This document shows positions 17,680 through 26,356 of a stretch of DNA of 64,000 bases, piece after piece. The DNA lies in assembly GCA_030429565.1 (NCBI GenBank), contig JAUIFE010000001.1:806001-870000 (forward strand), given 5' to 3'. Position 1 is the stretch's first letter; every line of letters starts with the position of its first letter. The position numbers were made by a program, and so were the translations under genes. Source of the DNA: Holophagae bacterium (GTDB taxonomy: Bacteria; Acidobacteriota; Holophagae; Acanthopleuribacterales; Acanthopleuribacteraceae). The notes below the pieces were generated by a model, which saw only the letters and a list, made by a program, of their open reading frames with translations, had not been told where the DNA came from and did no database searches.

Positions 17680-18476
17680 GCCGCACCTTCCATTTCTTCG
17701 TCCTGGCGAATCCGGCGCGCAAAAGCACGCTCCAAAGCGGTTTCGCCGGTTTCTTGTTTCAGCATCGCGCTGGTGCCGGCAAAACTCGAAATGCCGCGGT
17801 TGATAATAACCACCTGGTCACACAGGGTTTCCACCTCATGAAGCGAGTGCGTGCTGAAAATAATGGTTTTGTTTTGGTGCTTGCTTTCAGATAAGAAATC
17901 CAGGAATACACCCACCGACATAATGTCGAGCCCGGTGGTCGGTTCGTCAAAAATAAAAATACTGGGATCGTGAACCAAGGTACGCACAATGTTCACTTTT
18001 TGCTTCATCCCGGTGGAAAGCTTATCGTTGCGCTCGTTGACGTAATCCAGCATGCCGAATCGTTCGAAAAGTTCGTCCATGCGGCGGTTGAGATGCTTGC
18101 TCTCCATGCCGTGCAAACGCCCGAAGTACTGAACCATTTCTTTAGCCGTCAAGCGGGGATAAAGGCCGGTTGTCCCCGACAGAAACCCGATTCGACGACG
18201 AATTTCATTGGGAAACAAACTGTAATCCTCACCATCGATGATGATGCCACCCTTGGTCGGGGTGAGGGCGGTTGACAAAATCCGCAAAGTGGTGGTTTTC
18301 CCTGCACCGTTGGGACCCACCAAGCCGAGCACCATACCCTTATCACATCGAAAAGAAACACCACGCAAGGCGCGAAACACCTTGCCCTCATCGCGCGGAT
18401 CTCCTGCCTCGGCGGCCCCGTTTCCACGCTTCCCTTTGATTTTAAAAACTTTCTCCAAACCTTTAGCTTCGATCAT
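17676..18476 (-). CDS. natA: ABC transporter ATP-binding protein, NatA-like
   Basis: The ATPase subunit of the exporter, 266 residues. It shows Walker A GPNGAGKTT, the signature LSTGMKQK, Walker B FIFDEPTTGLD and the H-loop FSTHS. An insertion of about 20 residues (KGKRGNGAAEAGDPRDEG) lies between the first beta strand and the Walker A region and is longer than in typical NatA. The ATG at 18476 starts the operon. With the adjacent permease it forms a complete two-gene exporter, probably working as a dimer of each. Confidence 0.93.
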   Translation of the reverse strand: MIEAKGLEKVFKIKGKRGNGAAEAGDPRDEGKVFRALRGVSFRCDKGMVLGLVGPNGAGKTTTLRILSTALTPTKGGIIIDGEDYSLFPNEIRRRIGFLSGTTGLYPRLTAKEMVQYFGRLHGMESKHLNRRMDELFERFGMLDYVNERNDKLSTGMKQKVNIVRTLVHDPSIFIFDEPTTGLDIMSVGVFLDFLSESKHQNKTIIFSTHSLHEVETLCDQVVIINRGISSFAGTSAMLKQETGETALERAFARRIRQDEEMEGAA

Positions 18477-19386
18477 TGATCCCTCACTCGAATCTTGGTC
18501 CTCGACAAATTAGTGACACCTATGCCCAACGGTACCGATGCCGGCCGGGGAGGCGGCAAGGCCTTGTGGGCGCTCATCGTGTGTCGGCGACTTGGGTGTG
18601 GTCAGTTCGGTTAAACGGCTGTGCAAGCGCACAGCTTAGGTCGCCGGCTTCGGCCCTGGCAAATTTTCAAGCGCCGGCTCGCCGTTCGCTGTGCGCTCGG
18701 CCCCGCTACCAGCAATGAACGCGAGGAAACGCGCTTCAGCCTATGCAAAACCGACACACAACGAGATTGAGAAAACGATGCGCCCAACTCAGCTTCTCGA
18801 TGACAAACGCTCAGTCCGGGAACCGACGCCAATCTTACACCTAAAATTTCGGAATCTTGGCGACACGCTCGAAAGTCCTCCCGGCCGGCGGGCCATGAAC
18901 CCATGGCGGACTGCCCGACCCAAGCACAACCAACCTCTTCACCTCTTTTTACGCCAAGTCTTTGCACGTCTTCCCCAATCCACGTCTACTTCAACAACAC
19001 GATTTCTTCGTTTCCAGGAGCAGCTTCGTCACACTGAAGCGACAAACCGTTTGTTGGTTGTGCTTTCAGCCCACGGCCGACCACGCGCACCACCGCCACA
19101 AACACAGGCCACATCGGCTGTCCCGATACACTTGCTGATTGGCGGCGCTAGAACATCACAAAAGGGTCACTTTTTTTACAAAGTGTGACCCCTTTTAGAA
19201 CGGAGGCCGGTGACACGCCGTAGAAGTTATCCATAAAAGCCCGCTTTCTAGGGCGGACGGCTTGAATGAGAACTCAAGTCGGGTTAAGGTGGTAAACATC
19301 TGCAAATGGTCTATTTCCCCGGCTCACACAACTTCTTTGACGATTCCCCGCAGCATCGACTGCGATTCTTTTAACGCGGAACTTTT
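18477..19386. other. Long intergenic region upstream of natAB and deacetylase
   Basis: About 910 bases between divergent genes. The open frame at 18691-19188 has no ribosome binding site or recognisable motif. The only clear structure is the palindrome at 19160-19196, listed separately. Confidence 0.4.
19160..19196. repeat. REP-like palindrome AAAAGGGTCAC...GTGACCCCTTTT
   Basis: A near-perfect palindrome with arms AAAAGGGTCAC (19160-19170) and GTGTGACCCCTTTT (19183-19196) around a T-rich centre. Imperfect palindromes with GGGTCA/TGACCC arms flanked by AAAA/TTTT are typical of REP elements moved by Y1-type (IS200-like, RAYT) transposases. No transposase is in the window. It could also work as a bidirectional terminator. 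Confidence 0.5.
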
Positions 19387-20217
19387 ATGGCGCCTGCGAT
19401 TTTTCTTAAAATCAAACAACGAGTGAGCCTCGCTGTCACGTACCTCGGTTACTGGTACGGTTATTTATTAATACCGCTTATCCCCTTGTTTTACGCTACT
19501 TATCATTTTGGATGGCATTGGTCGATACCACTTGCCGCGGTTCTTACCGGTTTACTTTTCATCGATTTGGCGCGCCATTTTTCACAAACACGTCTCATCG
19601 GCCCGATTATCCAGCGGGTTGATACTGAGGAAAAGCTGATCGCTCTGACCTTTGACGACGGTCCCAATCCACCTTTCACCGAGGAGATTTTGGCCGAACT
19701 CACCCGTCACGAAGCCAAAGCCACCTTTTTTATGATTGGTGAAGAGGCTGAAAAGCACCCGGAAACGGTCGCGGCGGTCTTAAAACAAGGCAGCCAAGTC
19801 GGCAACCACGGCTGGAGCCATCGCCACTTGCTGGGAAAAACGCCGTTTGGCGTGTCTCGGGAAATTAAACGAACCGACCAACTACTCCAAAATCTAGGCT
19901 CCCAGAAACTCATCCCCTTTCGCGCACCTTATGCAGCGCAATTCATCTCGGTCCCACTGGTCCTGGCCCTCATGCAAAAACCAAACGTCATGTTTGATGT
20001 CAGCCCCGATGACTGGCGCGGTGAAAAGGCGAAAGTCATTGCCGACCGCGTGTTGTGCCAAGTTCAACCCGGCTCGATCGTTTTACTGCATGACGGCGGG
20101 GGTGATCGCAAAGAAACGGTCAAAGCCGTTCGCATGATCTTGATGGCGCTCTCGAAACAGGGTTACCGTTTCGTGACGACCGAAACCCTGATGGCGGTCG
20201 GCCCCACACAGAGCTAG
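19387..20217 (+). CDS. Polysaccharide deacetylase (NodB homology), membrane-anchored
   Basis: NodB-type carbohydrate esterases (CE4) remove acetyl groups from chitin, peptidoglycan or poly-GlcNAc. The 276-residue protein begins with two membrane helices (about 16-40 and 44-60), so the catalytic domain should be on the outer face of the inner membrane. The domain has TFDDGPNPP (catalytic Asp90, metal-binding Asp91), HGWSH (metal-binding His141 and His145), FRAPYA (R-x-P-Y) and the late LLHDGGGDR with the general acid region. The start is the ATG at 19387, with GGAA before it. Membrane topology puts it in envelope polysaccharide modification; the substrate is not determined. Confidence 0.93.
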   Translation: MAPAIFLKIKQRVSLAVTYLGYWYGYLLIPLIPLFYATYHFGWHWSIPLAAVLTGLLFIDLARHFSQTRLIGPIIQRVDTEEKLIALTFDDGPNPPFTEEILAELTRHEAKATFFMIGEEAEKHPETVAAVLKQGSQVGNHGWSHRHLLGKTPFGVSREIKRTDQLLQNLGSQKLIPFRAPYAAQFISVPLVLALMQKPNVMFDVSPDDWRGEKAKVIADRVLCQVQPGSIVLLHDGGGDRKETVKAVRMILMALSKQGYRFVTTETLMAVGPTQS

Positions 20218-21327
20218 CCGGCAGCAATTTTCCGTAGAAAACATTTCACCACAGACAACTTTCCGTCTCATCGCGGCAAAAGGTCATGAAGAACACCTTC
20301 AGCGGCGCATCGCGCCGCCGTCCCCCTTTATTCTCGGGCCTTGGCGCAGAACAACGACACAGTACCCAAGAGCGGACAGCGCCACGAACGAAGGAACACG
20401 GCCTTTTGTCAAAAAAAGCTTGACGAAAGACCACCATTCTTTTGCAGAGCCAACCAAGATTCGACACAACTCAGACTCAGCTTCGGAAGAATCCACAGTA
20501 CCTGTGGAAAACTTTGTGGAAATTTGGAAATCAGGGAGCGAAAAGCCCTGTCACAACAACGATCAAGAGCACCTTGCACAAGAATGGTTGCATTGAGAAT
20601 TGTTGATTCTTCAGTGTTTTCAGGGTTGACAGCGCTCTCTCTCGCGGATTAGCAAGGCTGACAAAGAGATTCGAATGGTCTCAGCGCCCCCTGTGGAAAA
20701 CCTGTGCAAAACCGCCGTAAACTGCGCGCGCCCAACCCTTGAACCCCGTCTCATTTTAGGAAAAGCCTGACAGGGAACCACTCACAATTCCCTAACACCT
20801 CTTCACAAAAAGTCGTTTCGACACAAATCGAACCAACGCCACTGGGCAATAAGGCCCCTGCCCGTTTCGCCGACAATTCTCCTTCATTCAAAACGCTACC
20901 CAATCAAGCAAATTCCCGGACACACCTACCAACCCGCATGAATAGCAATTTACCCACCGGCAAAACACTTCCCAAAAAACACCAACCGCAATTTTCACCT
21001 AGATCGAAGTATTCTTCGCCGCAATGCGCCGTGGACTTAGCCCAAGACCCATTTCGACGATCTTGTTGAGGGAAAGATTGATGCTTTCATATGAGATTAG
21101 GTAGAATAGGGGCGTTTTTTCATTAAAATCATCCGTCAACCGGGCGATATCGTTGATCCACCCAGCGTTTTATCAACCCCAGTATCCGGCTCCCGCCGAT
21201 GCCACAACACCGCACGGATCCGACCAAGTGCCGCTGCGCTCGGTCGAGAACGGCGCTTGCGCCCAAGACATTCCCGATTTGCCTGGGACGCCACCGCGAG
21301 CCTTTGCAATCCATTTAGAGGCCCTTC
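20218..21327. other. 1.1-kb intergenic region, AT-richer, with DnaA-box-like cluster
   Basis: No supported gene is present. Open frames on either strand are short and lack ribosome binding sites. A cluster of degenerate DnaA boxes, listed separately, is the only feature that stands out. Confidence 0.4.
20491..20711. promoter_or_regulatory. Cluster of DnaA-box-like sites
   Basis: Several matches to TTATCCACA occur. TGTGGAAAA appears at 20503-20511 and 20692-20700 (reverse TTTTCCACA, one mismatch each), TGTGGAAAT at 20515-20523 (two mismatches), ATCCACAG at 20491-20498 with an inverted CTGTGGA at 20502-20508, and TGTGCAAAA at 20703-20711. The sites may be chance, or a DnaA-binding locus outside oriC, since no dnaA, dnaN or gyr gene is near. 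Confidence 0.35.
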
Positions 21328-21690
21328 ATGCACCACGAAAAACGCAAATACCGCCGACTTCCAACCCGCGGTTTCATCGATTGCACGGTCGAGTTTTCCC
21401 TCGACCAACAACGCTTCCGCGAAGTTCCCGTGCTGAGCATTTCGGCAGGCGGGGCCTACCTGGCCGTCGACAGCCAAGAGCCCCTGTTCGAGAAGGGCAG
21501 TCGCCTATGCGGCCTTCGCTTCAACCTGCCTGAGCTCAGCAACATGTTTCTCGATGGATTAATCATTCACAAGATGTCGCTGGGTGAAGTGGGTGGATGT
21601 GGCGTCGAGTTCGCCGGCACCACGGAAACCGACATTGAAACCCTAGACACCTACGTGGGCGAGAAACTCAAAGAATTTGGCCTTGAGTGA
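21328..21690 (+). CDS. PilZ domain protein (putative c-di-GMP receptor)
   Basis: PilZ domains bind cyclic di-GMP through an RxxxR motif and a D/NxSxxG motif. The 120-residue protein is a lone PilZ domain. EKRKYRRLPTR at the N-terminus supplies RxxxR, and PVLSISAGGAYLAV stands at the second motif, with Ser instead of Asp/Asn at its first position, so ligand binding may be weakened. C-terminal CGVEFAGT is the usual third strand. The ATG at 21328 has GAGG upstream. Stand-alone PilZ proteins commonly control motility or secretion; the partner here is unknown. Confidence 0.85.
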   Translation: MHHEKRKYRRLPTRGFIDCTVEFSLDQQRFREVPVLSISAGGAYLAVDSQEPLFEKGSRLCGLRFNLPELSNMFLDGLIIHKMSLGEVGGCGVEFAGTTETDIETLDTYVGEKLKEFGLE

Positions 21691-21811
21691 ACGGAAGGGT
21701 GCTCAGCGCGACGCGCACAACCTTACTTTTTTCTTGCACGGTCGACACAGAACTTTTGTGTAAACTTAAGAGAATCATTCCTTTAATTCGTCCTCGGCAA
21801 GGAACAACACC

Positions 21812-23125
21812 ATGAGTTGGCACCCCAGTGATTTCCAAATTACCAGCCTAGGCGAAGCCCGCTACCGCGCCGCCGATTTCGAGAGCCTGCGCAATGTCAC
21901 TTCCGACAGTTTGTTTGTCGACGACCGCGAACGGGTTCCGCACCAAGTCGTCTTTCGCGAGGGCGACACGCTGGATACATCGCGCAGTTTTGAGAAAGCG
22001 GGCCCGCGCGAGAAGTTGTTTTTTAATCCCGGTGACGTTAACGCGGCGATTGTCACCTGCGGCGGCATTTGCCCCGGCCTCAACGACGTTATCCGCGCTC
22101 TGTTTATGGAGCTACACTATATATATCGCGCCCGCAGTGTCCTCGGCTTTCGTTATGGATTGCGCGGATTTGATCCCGACGCCGGCCTGGACCCGATTGA
22201 ATTAAACCACGAACGCGTCAGCGATATTCAGGCATACGGCGGCACCATGCTCGGGACCTCAAGAGGCCATGTCGACGCGGCCGTCGTCGTGGACCGCCTG
22301 CAAGCCCACAACATCCAAATTTTGTTTGTAATTGGCGGCGACGGAACCCAACGCGCAGCCCATACCATTTGGGAGGAAGTGGCGCGCCGCCAAGCCAACA
22401 TCGCCATCATCGGCGTCCCCAAAACCATCGACAACGATATCAATTTTGTTTACAAGACTTTCGGTTTTGATACGGCGGTTTCCTTCGCCCGTGATGCACT
22501 TGATGCAGCCCACATTGAAGCCAAAGGCAACCCCAACGGCATCGGCCTGGTTAAAGTCATGGGTCGCGATTCGGGGTTTATCGCAGCGTACGCAACCCTG
22601 GCCTCGATTACGGTCAACTACACGCTCATTCCCGAAATGGACTTCCAACTAGACGGCCCCAACGGCTTACTCACCCACCTGGAAAAGCGGATGGCCGACA
22701 AACATCACGCGGTTATTGTGGTCGCAGAAGGTGCCGGCCAACATTTGTTACCGGAATCCCAACGTGAGAAAGACGCGTCGGGCAATGTCAAACACGGCGA
22801 TATCGGCGTGTTTCTCAAGCAACAAATCAATCAACACTTCAGCCAAAAGGGCTTGGAAGTCAACCTTAAATACTTTGACCCCAGCTACATGCTCCGCAGC
22901 TTGCCGGCCAACGCACAAGACCGTATTTTTGCCGCGAACCTGGCACGTTTCGCGGTACACGCGGCCATGGCGGGCAAAACCGACATGATGATCGGGCGCC
23001 GCTTCAACCAGTTCATTCACGTGCCGATCCCTATCGCCGTCGCCAACCGCAAGAAAATCACCCTAGACAGCGAATTATGGATGGCGGTGCTCCAAGCAAC
23101 CGGCCAGCCTGCCAAACTCTCTTAA
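21812..23125 (+). CDS. pfkA: 6-phosphofructokinase, long ATP-type with GGDGT
   Basis: This enzyme phosphorylates fructose 6-phosphate, the committing step of glycolysis. The 437-residue protein belongs to the long group III PFK (plant/trypanosome-like). Visible are TCGGICPGLNDV (phosphate-binding loop), GGDGTQ (Gly175-Gln180), PKTIDND (203-209, catalytic Asp207) and MGRDSGFIA. Gly at position 178 is the ATP-type residue (PPi enzymes have Asp), while Lys204 is the residue found in PPi enzymes and also in trypanosome ATP enzymes. ATP use is therefore more likely, but this should be tested. The ATG at 21812 has AAGGAA about ten bases upstream. It is the only PFK seen in the window. Confidence 0.93.
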   Translation: MSWHPSDFQITSLGEARYRAADFESLRNVTSDSLFVDDRERVPHQVVFREGDTLDTSRSFEKAGPREKLFFNPGDVNAAIVTCGGICPGLNDVIRALFMELHYIYRARSVLGFRYGLRGFDPDAGLDPIELNHERVSDIQAYGGTMLGTSRGHVDAAVVVDRLQAHNIQILFVIGGDGTQRAAHTIWEEVARRQANIAIIGVPKTIDNDINFVYKTFGFDTAVSFARDALDAAHIEAKGNPNGIGLVKVMGRDSGFIAAYATLASITVNYTLIPEMDFQLDGPNGLLTHLEKRMADKHHAVIVVAEGAGQHLLPESQREKDASGNVKHGDIGVFLKQQINQHFSQKGLEVNLKYFDPSYMLRSLPANAQDRIFAANLARFAVHAAMAGKTDMMIGRRFNQFIHVPIPIAVANRKKITLDSELWMAVLQATGQPAKLS

Positions 23126-23286
23126 ACAACCGCACCCAAAACCCAGACAATACGAGGTTTGACCTCGGGCTCAACCGGTCCCGACCCATCGAAAAAATGG
23201 CAGGACGCACCGCCGCAGGCGCGCTTCCTCGCCCATTTCGCGCGAATCGGTTACAATGACGGCTTATTTTGCGCAGAAAGGTCACC

Positions 23287-24444
23287 ATGAAAACCATAAG
23301 TATTCTCGGCAGCACGGGTTCAATCGGCACTTCCACGCTAAAAGTCATCGACGCCTTTCCCGACCGATTCGACGTCGTTCTGCTTAGCGCCCACCGCTCT
23401 CGCGAGAAACTGTTGCAGCAAATTCAGCGCTACCGCCCGCAATTTGCCTCAATTACGGAGGCGACCGACGCGGCTTGGCTGCGTGAACAACTGCCCGACA
23501 CCACGACCACGGTGGTCGCTGGTGAAGCCGACCTTTTGCAAGCCGTGGCCACGGTCAAAGCCGACACCACGGTGTCCGCGATGGTCGGCGCGGCCGGCTT
23601 GAGGCCCACCATGGCGGCCATTCAAAGCGGCTCGACGATTGCGCTCGCCAACAAAGAAGCCATGGTGGTCGCAGGCGCTTTTATGAGCCAGGCCGCGCGC
23701 GATAAGGATGTGGCTATTCTACCGGTTGACTCGGAACACAACGCCCTGCACCAGTGTTTGCGTGGTGAACAACGGGACGAGGTCAAACGGCTCATCTTGA
23801 CCGCATCCGGCGGCCCCTTTCGCACTTACACCGGCGACATGGCGGCGATTCAGCCCGAGCAAGCACTGAAACATCCCACGTGGGACATGGGCCGCAAGAT
23901 CTCCATCGACAGCGCCACTATGATGAACAAAGGCCTGGAAGTCATCGAGGCGCATTTCCTGTTTGGTTTTAGCGCCGAGGAAATTGCCATTGTCGTCCAT
24001 CCCCAATCGGTCGTTCATTCCTTAATCGAAACCATTGACGGCTCTTACAAATGCCAGCTCGGCCGCACCGATATGTGCGACCCCATTCAATACGCGCTCA
24101 CCTACCCACTGCGTCTGACCTCGCCGTTCGAAGCCTTTGACATCACGCGCGGTATCGATTTGAACTTTTACCCACCCGACCCGGTCAAGTTTCCCTGTAT
24201 CGAATTGGCCTACCAAGCCTTGCGCTGGGAAGGCGCGGCCCCAACGGTCCTCAACGCCGCCAACGAAATAACCGTAGCGGCATTTCTGGACCGTCAAATA
24301 CTTTTTACCGATATTCCTCGTATCAACCGCAAGTGCCTTGAGCATCTGGGCACAACCGCCGTGAGCCAACTCGACGATTTATTTGCCGTCGATACAGAAG
24401 CGCGCCATTACGCCGCACAACTCGTTCAACAAGATCGCCGCTAG
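23287..24444 (+). CDS. dxr: 1-deoxy-D-xylulose 5-phosphate reductoisomerase
   Basis: Dxr converts DXP to 2-C-methyl-D-erythritol 4-phosphate with NADPH, the first committed step of non-mevalonate isoprenoid synthesis. The 385-residue protein has ISILGSTGSIGTSTLKV (NADPH-binding), ALANKEAMV, the metal-binding DSEHNA (Asp148, Glu150), TASGGPFR, and KISIDSATMMNKGLE. All are intact. A longer frame begins at 23269, but the ATG at 23287 has AAAGG seven bases upstream and matches the family N-terminus. It precedes rseP by 32 bases, the common dxr-rseP arrangement. Confidence 0.97.
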   Translation: MKTISILGSTGSIGTSTLKVIDAFPDRFDVVLLSAHRSREKLLQQIQRYRPQFASITEATDAAWLREQLPDTTTTVVAGEADLLQAVATVKADTTVSAMVGAAGLRPTMAAIQSGSTIALANKEAMVVAGAFMSQAARDKDVAILPVDSEHNALHQCLRGEQRDEVKRLILTASGGPFRTYTGDMAAIQPEQALKHPTWDMGRKISIDSATMMNKGLEVIEAHFLFGFSAEEIAIVVHPQSVVHSLIETIDGSYKCQLGRTDMCDPIQYALTYPLRLTSPFEAFDITRGIDLNFYPPDPVKFPCIELAYQALRWEGAAPTVLNAANEITVAAFLDRQILFTDIPRINRKCLEHLGTTAVSQLDDLFAVDTEARHYAAQLVQQDRR

Positions 24445-24476
24445 CGCGCGCGACGGCATTACTGGAGGCACCGACC

Positions 24477-25835
24477 TTGGGAAGCATCATTCAAGAGATC
24501 TTTTCGAACCGCATCATTGCATTTTTTTTGTTGCTGGTTCCTCTGGTCGTCTTCCACGAATTCGGCCACTTTGTCGTGGCCAAGCTCGGTGGCTTTCGCG
24601 TTTACAAGTTCGCCTTCGGTTTTGGCAAGAAACTGTTTAGTTTCGAATATGCCGGCACAGAATACCGCTGGAACCTAATCCCCTTGGGTGGCTACGTCGA
24701 TTTTATGGGTGAAGTGGTTTACTCGGATAAAGTTCCCGACGACGCAAAACACTTCTATAACAAACCCAAGTGGCTACGCTTCCTGGTCTTGGTCATGGGA
24801 CCGGCATTTAACATCTTTTTAGCCTTTGTCCTTTATTGGATGGTGTTCAGCAACCGCACGCTTTACACCCCCAATTACCAAAAAGAACCTTTCACCATCG
24901 GCTACATCCAACCCGACTCCAAGGCGGCGGCGGCAGGCTTGCAAAGCTTCGATCAAATCACCGAGGTAAACGGGAAAGCGGTCGAGAGTTACGATTGGAT
25001 GAATCAGGAAATCTTATTGAGCCCTGACAAAAAGCTCGAATTAAACGTGGTACGCGATGGAGCCGCGCAAACACTCAACCTGGAAGTTCCGTCACACGAG
25101 GTTGAAGGCTATGGCTTGATTGAGTTCTTGCCCTACGAACGGGTGTTGGTGCGCGAGGTTCGTCCCGATTCACCCGCTGCTCAAGCCGGCCTGCAGCAAG
25201 GCGATCATATTGCCCAGGTCAACGGCGAGCACGTTTTTCCCGTTGCTGTCGGCAATATCCCGCAACTCTCAAGCCTGATCGAAAAACGGGCTCCCGAGGC
25301 AAGCGAGCTCACCATTTACCGAAACGGCGAAGCCCGAACCGTGGCCGTAGCGCCGCAAAAAGAAGACGACCGCTGGTTACTAGGTATCACGACGACCTCG
25401 GATTACGAGTCGCAAACACTGAGCACGGGGCAAGCCTTTACCTACTCGCTGCAGCGATGTCGCGAAGACAGCCTCCTACTGTTTAAAGCCTTGCGCAAGT
25501 TGACCCAAGGCGAGCTGGGCATGCGCGCCTTCACCGGCCCGGTCGGCATGAGCCGCGTCGCCAGCGAGACGATTCGCAGTGGTATCTGGGTCTTTTTGGG
25601 TCTGATGGCCTTTTTGTCACTGCAACTGGGAATTCTCAACCTGCTGCCGATCCCAGTCCTCGACGGCGGTGAAATCTTCGTCATCCTGATTGAATCGGTG
25701 TCAGGACGCGATTTCAGCTTAGAAACCAAGACGCGGATCAAGGTCATTGGCTTCTTTTTCCTACTGGGATTCATGGGTTTAGTTGTCCTCACGGACTTCG
25801 TTAAAGAATACCAGTACCTGTTCACGGCAGGCTAA
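24477..25835 (+). CDS. rseP: RIP metalloprotease RseP (site-2 protease)
   Basis: RseP cuts anti-sigma factors and remnant signal peptides within the inner membrane, releasing envelope-stress sigma factors. The 452-residue protein has the zinc motif HEFGH (His27, Glu28, His31) in the first membrane helix, two PDZ domains (about 135-230 and 235-320), and the LPIPVLDGGEIF motif (Asp as third zinc ligand) in a late helix. Four membrane segments are visible, and the last is near the C-terminus. The start is TTG at 24477, supported by GGAGG (24464-24468) eight bases upstream. It forms an operon with dxr. Confidence 0.95.
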   Translation: MGSIIQEIFSNRIIAFFLLLVPLVVFHEFGHFVVAKLGGFRVYKFAFGFGKKLFSFEYAGTEYRWNLIPLGGYVDFMGEVVYSDKVPDDAKHFYNKPKWLRFLVLVMGPAFNIFLAFVLYWMVFSNRTLYTPNYQKEPFTIGYIQPDSKAAAAGLQSFDQITEVNGKAVESYDWMNQEILLSPDKKLELNVVRDGAAQTLNLEVPSHEVEGYGLIEFLPYERVLVREVRPDSPAAQAGLQQGDHIAQVNGEHVFPVAVGNIPQLSSLIEKRAPEASELTIYRNGEARTVAVAPQKEDDRWLLGITTTSDYESQTLSTGQAFTYSLQRCREDSLLLFKALRKLTQGELGMRAFTGPVGMSRVASETIRSGIWVFLGLMAFLSLQLGILNLLPIPVLDGGEIFVILIESVSGRDFSLETKTRIKVIGFFFLLGFMGLVVLTDFVKEYQYLFTAG

Positions 25836-25960
25836 ATCGAGAGAACCATCAAAGGTGACAAGGGTCGCATTGCATTCACAAATGTAAAGAATCGGTAATT
25901 CGATATTTACACTAAAGCCTCCCCTTGTTACATTCCTCGTGTTGGATCCCAATTTTGGGC

Positions 25961-25994
25961 AAAAAAAAACCGCGTGTATCAAAAGTACACGCGG
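25961..25994 (-). terminator. Strong minus-strand terminator
   Basis: CCGCGTGTA (25970-25978) pairs with TACACGCGG (25986-25994) across seven bases. A run of nine A (25961-25969) on the plus strand gives nine T after the stem on the minus strand. No protein gene lies upstream on that strand, so it should end a non-coding transcript. Confidence 0.85.
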
Positions 25995-26229
25995 CAGCGC
26001 CACAAGCTAGCATAGAGGAGAGAACAGTTAGATGTGGCGCAGGAATAATCCTTGGTTTCAGAGGCAAGTCGCTGCTGGTAACTGTGGTGTGTTAGAGGAG
26101 AAACACCTGCGTCTTACTCTGCTACGGGTTGTGTAGAGCAACCAACGTGCCAAACATCACACAATCTGGCAACCCCCTTATTTCCTGCATCTAAATGATG
26201 AAGGGCACGATTTTCATTGATAAAAACAG
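25961..26229 (-). ncRNA. Candidate structured small RNA with repeated CU-rich loops
   Basis: A promoter (26263-26236) and a strong terminator (25961-25994) bracket about 270 bases on the minus strand with no supported gene. The intervening RNA can form several hairpins. One has stem GCGCCACA/TGTGGCGC (26040-26033 with 26004-25997) around a loop with TCTCCTCTA (26021-26013). Another has stem GTGTT/AACAC (26106-26102 with 26093-26089), with the same nine bases TCTCCTCTA at 26101-26093. The repeated loop is complementary to Shine-Dalgarno sequences. CTCTAC...GTAGCAGAG and TGCCA...TGGCA also pair further upstream. It does not match tmRNA, RNase P, 4.5S or 6S landmarks that I know. The existence of the RNA is inferred. 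Confidence 0.6.
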
Positions 26230-26235
26230 AGACAT

Positions 26236-26263
26236 ACCCTAGAAAACTCTGATAAATTGTCAA
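26236..26263 (-). promoter_or_regulatory. Promoter of the candidate small RNA
   Basis: On the minus strand, a perfect TTGACA (26263-26258) is followed by a 16-base spacer and TAGGGT (26241-26236). The -10 matches only three of six consensus bases, but includes the key T-A...T. The start would be near 26229. Confidence 0.5.
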
Positions 26264-26356
26264 AAACCTCAAGGCCACCTTCGCGGTGGCTTTTTCATTG
26301 TCACGCCGTTTGGGCTTTTTTCTCAGCCCACCGAGGATTTTTGCGCGGAGTTCACC

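Noticed and set aside
18691..19188. 165-codon plus-strand frame upstream of the deacetylase
   Set aside because: No ribosome binding site, low-complexity Arg/Pro/Thr composition, crosses the REP-like palindrome.
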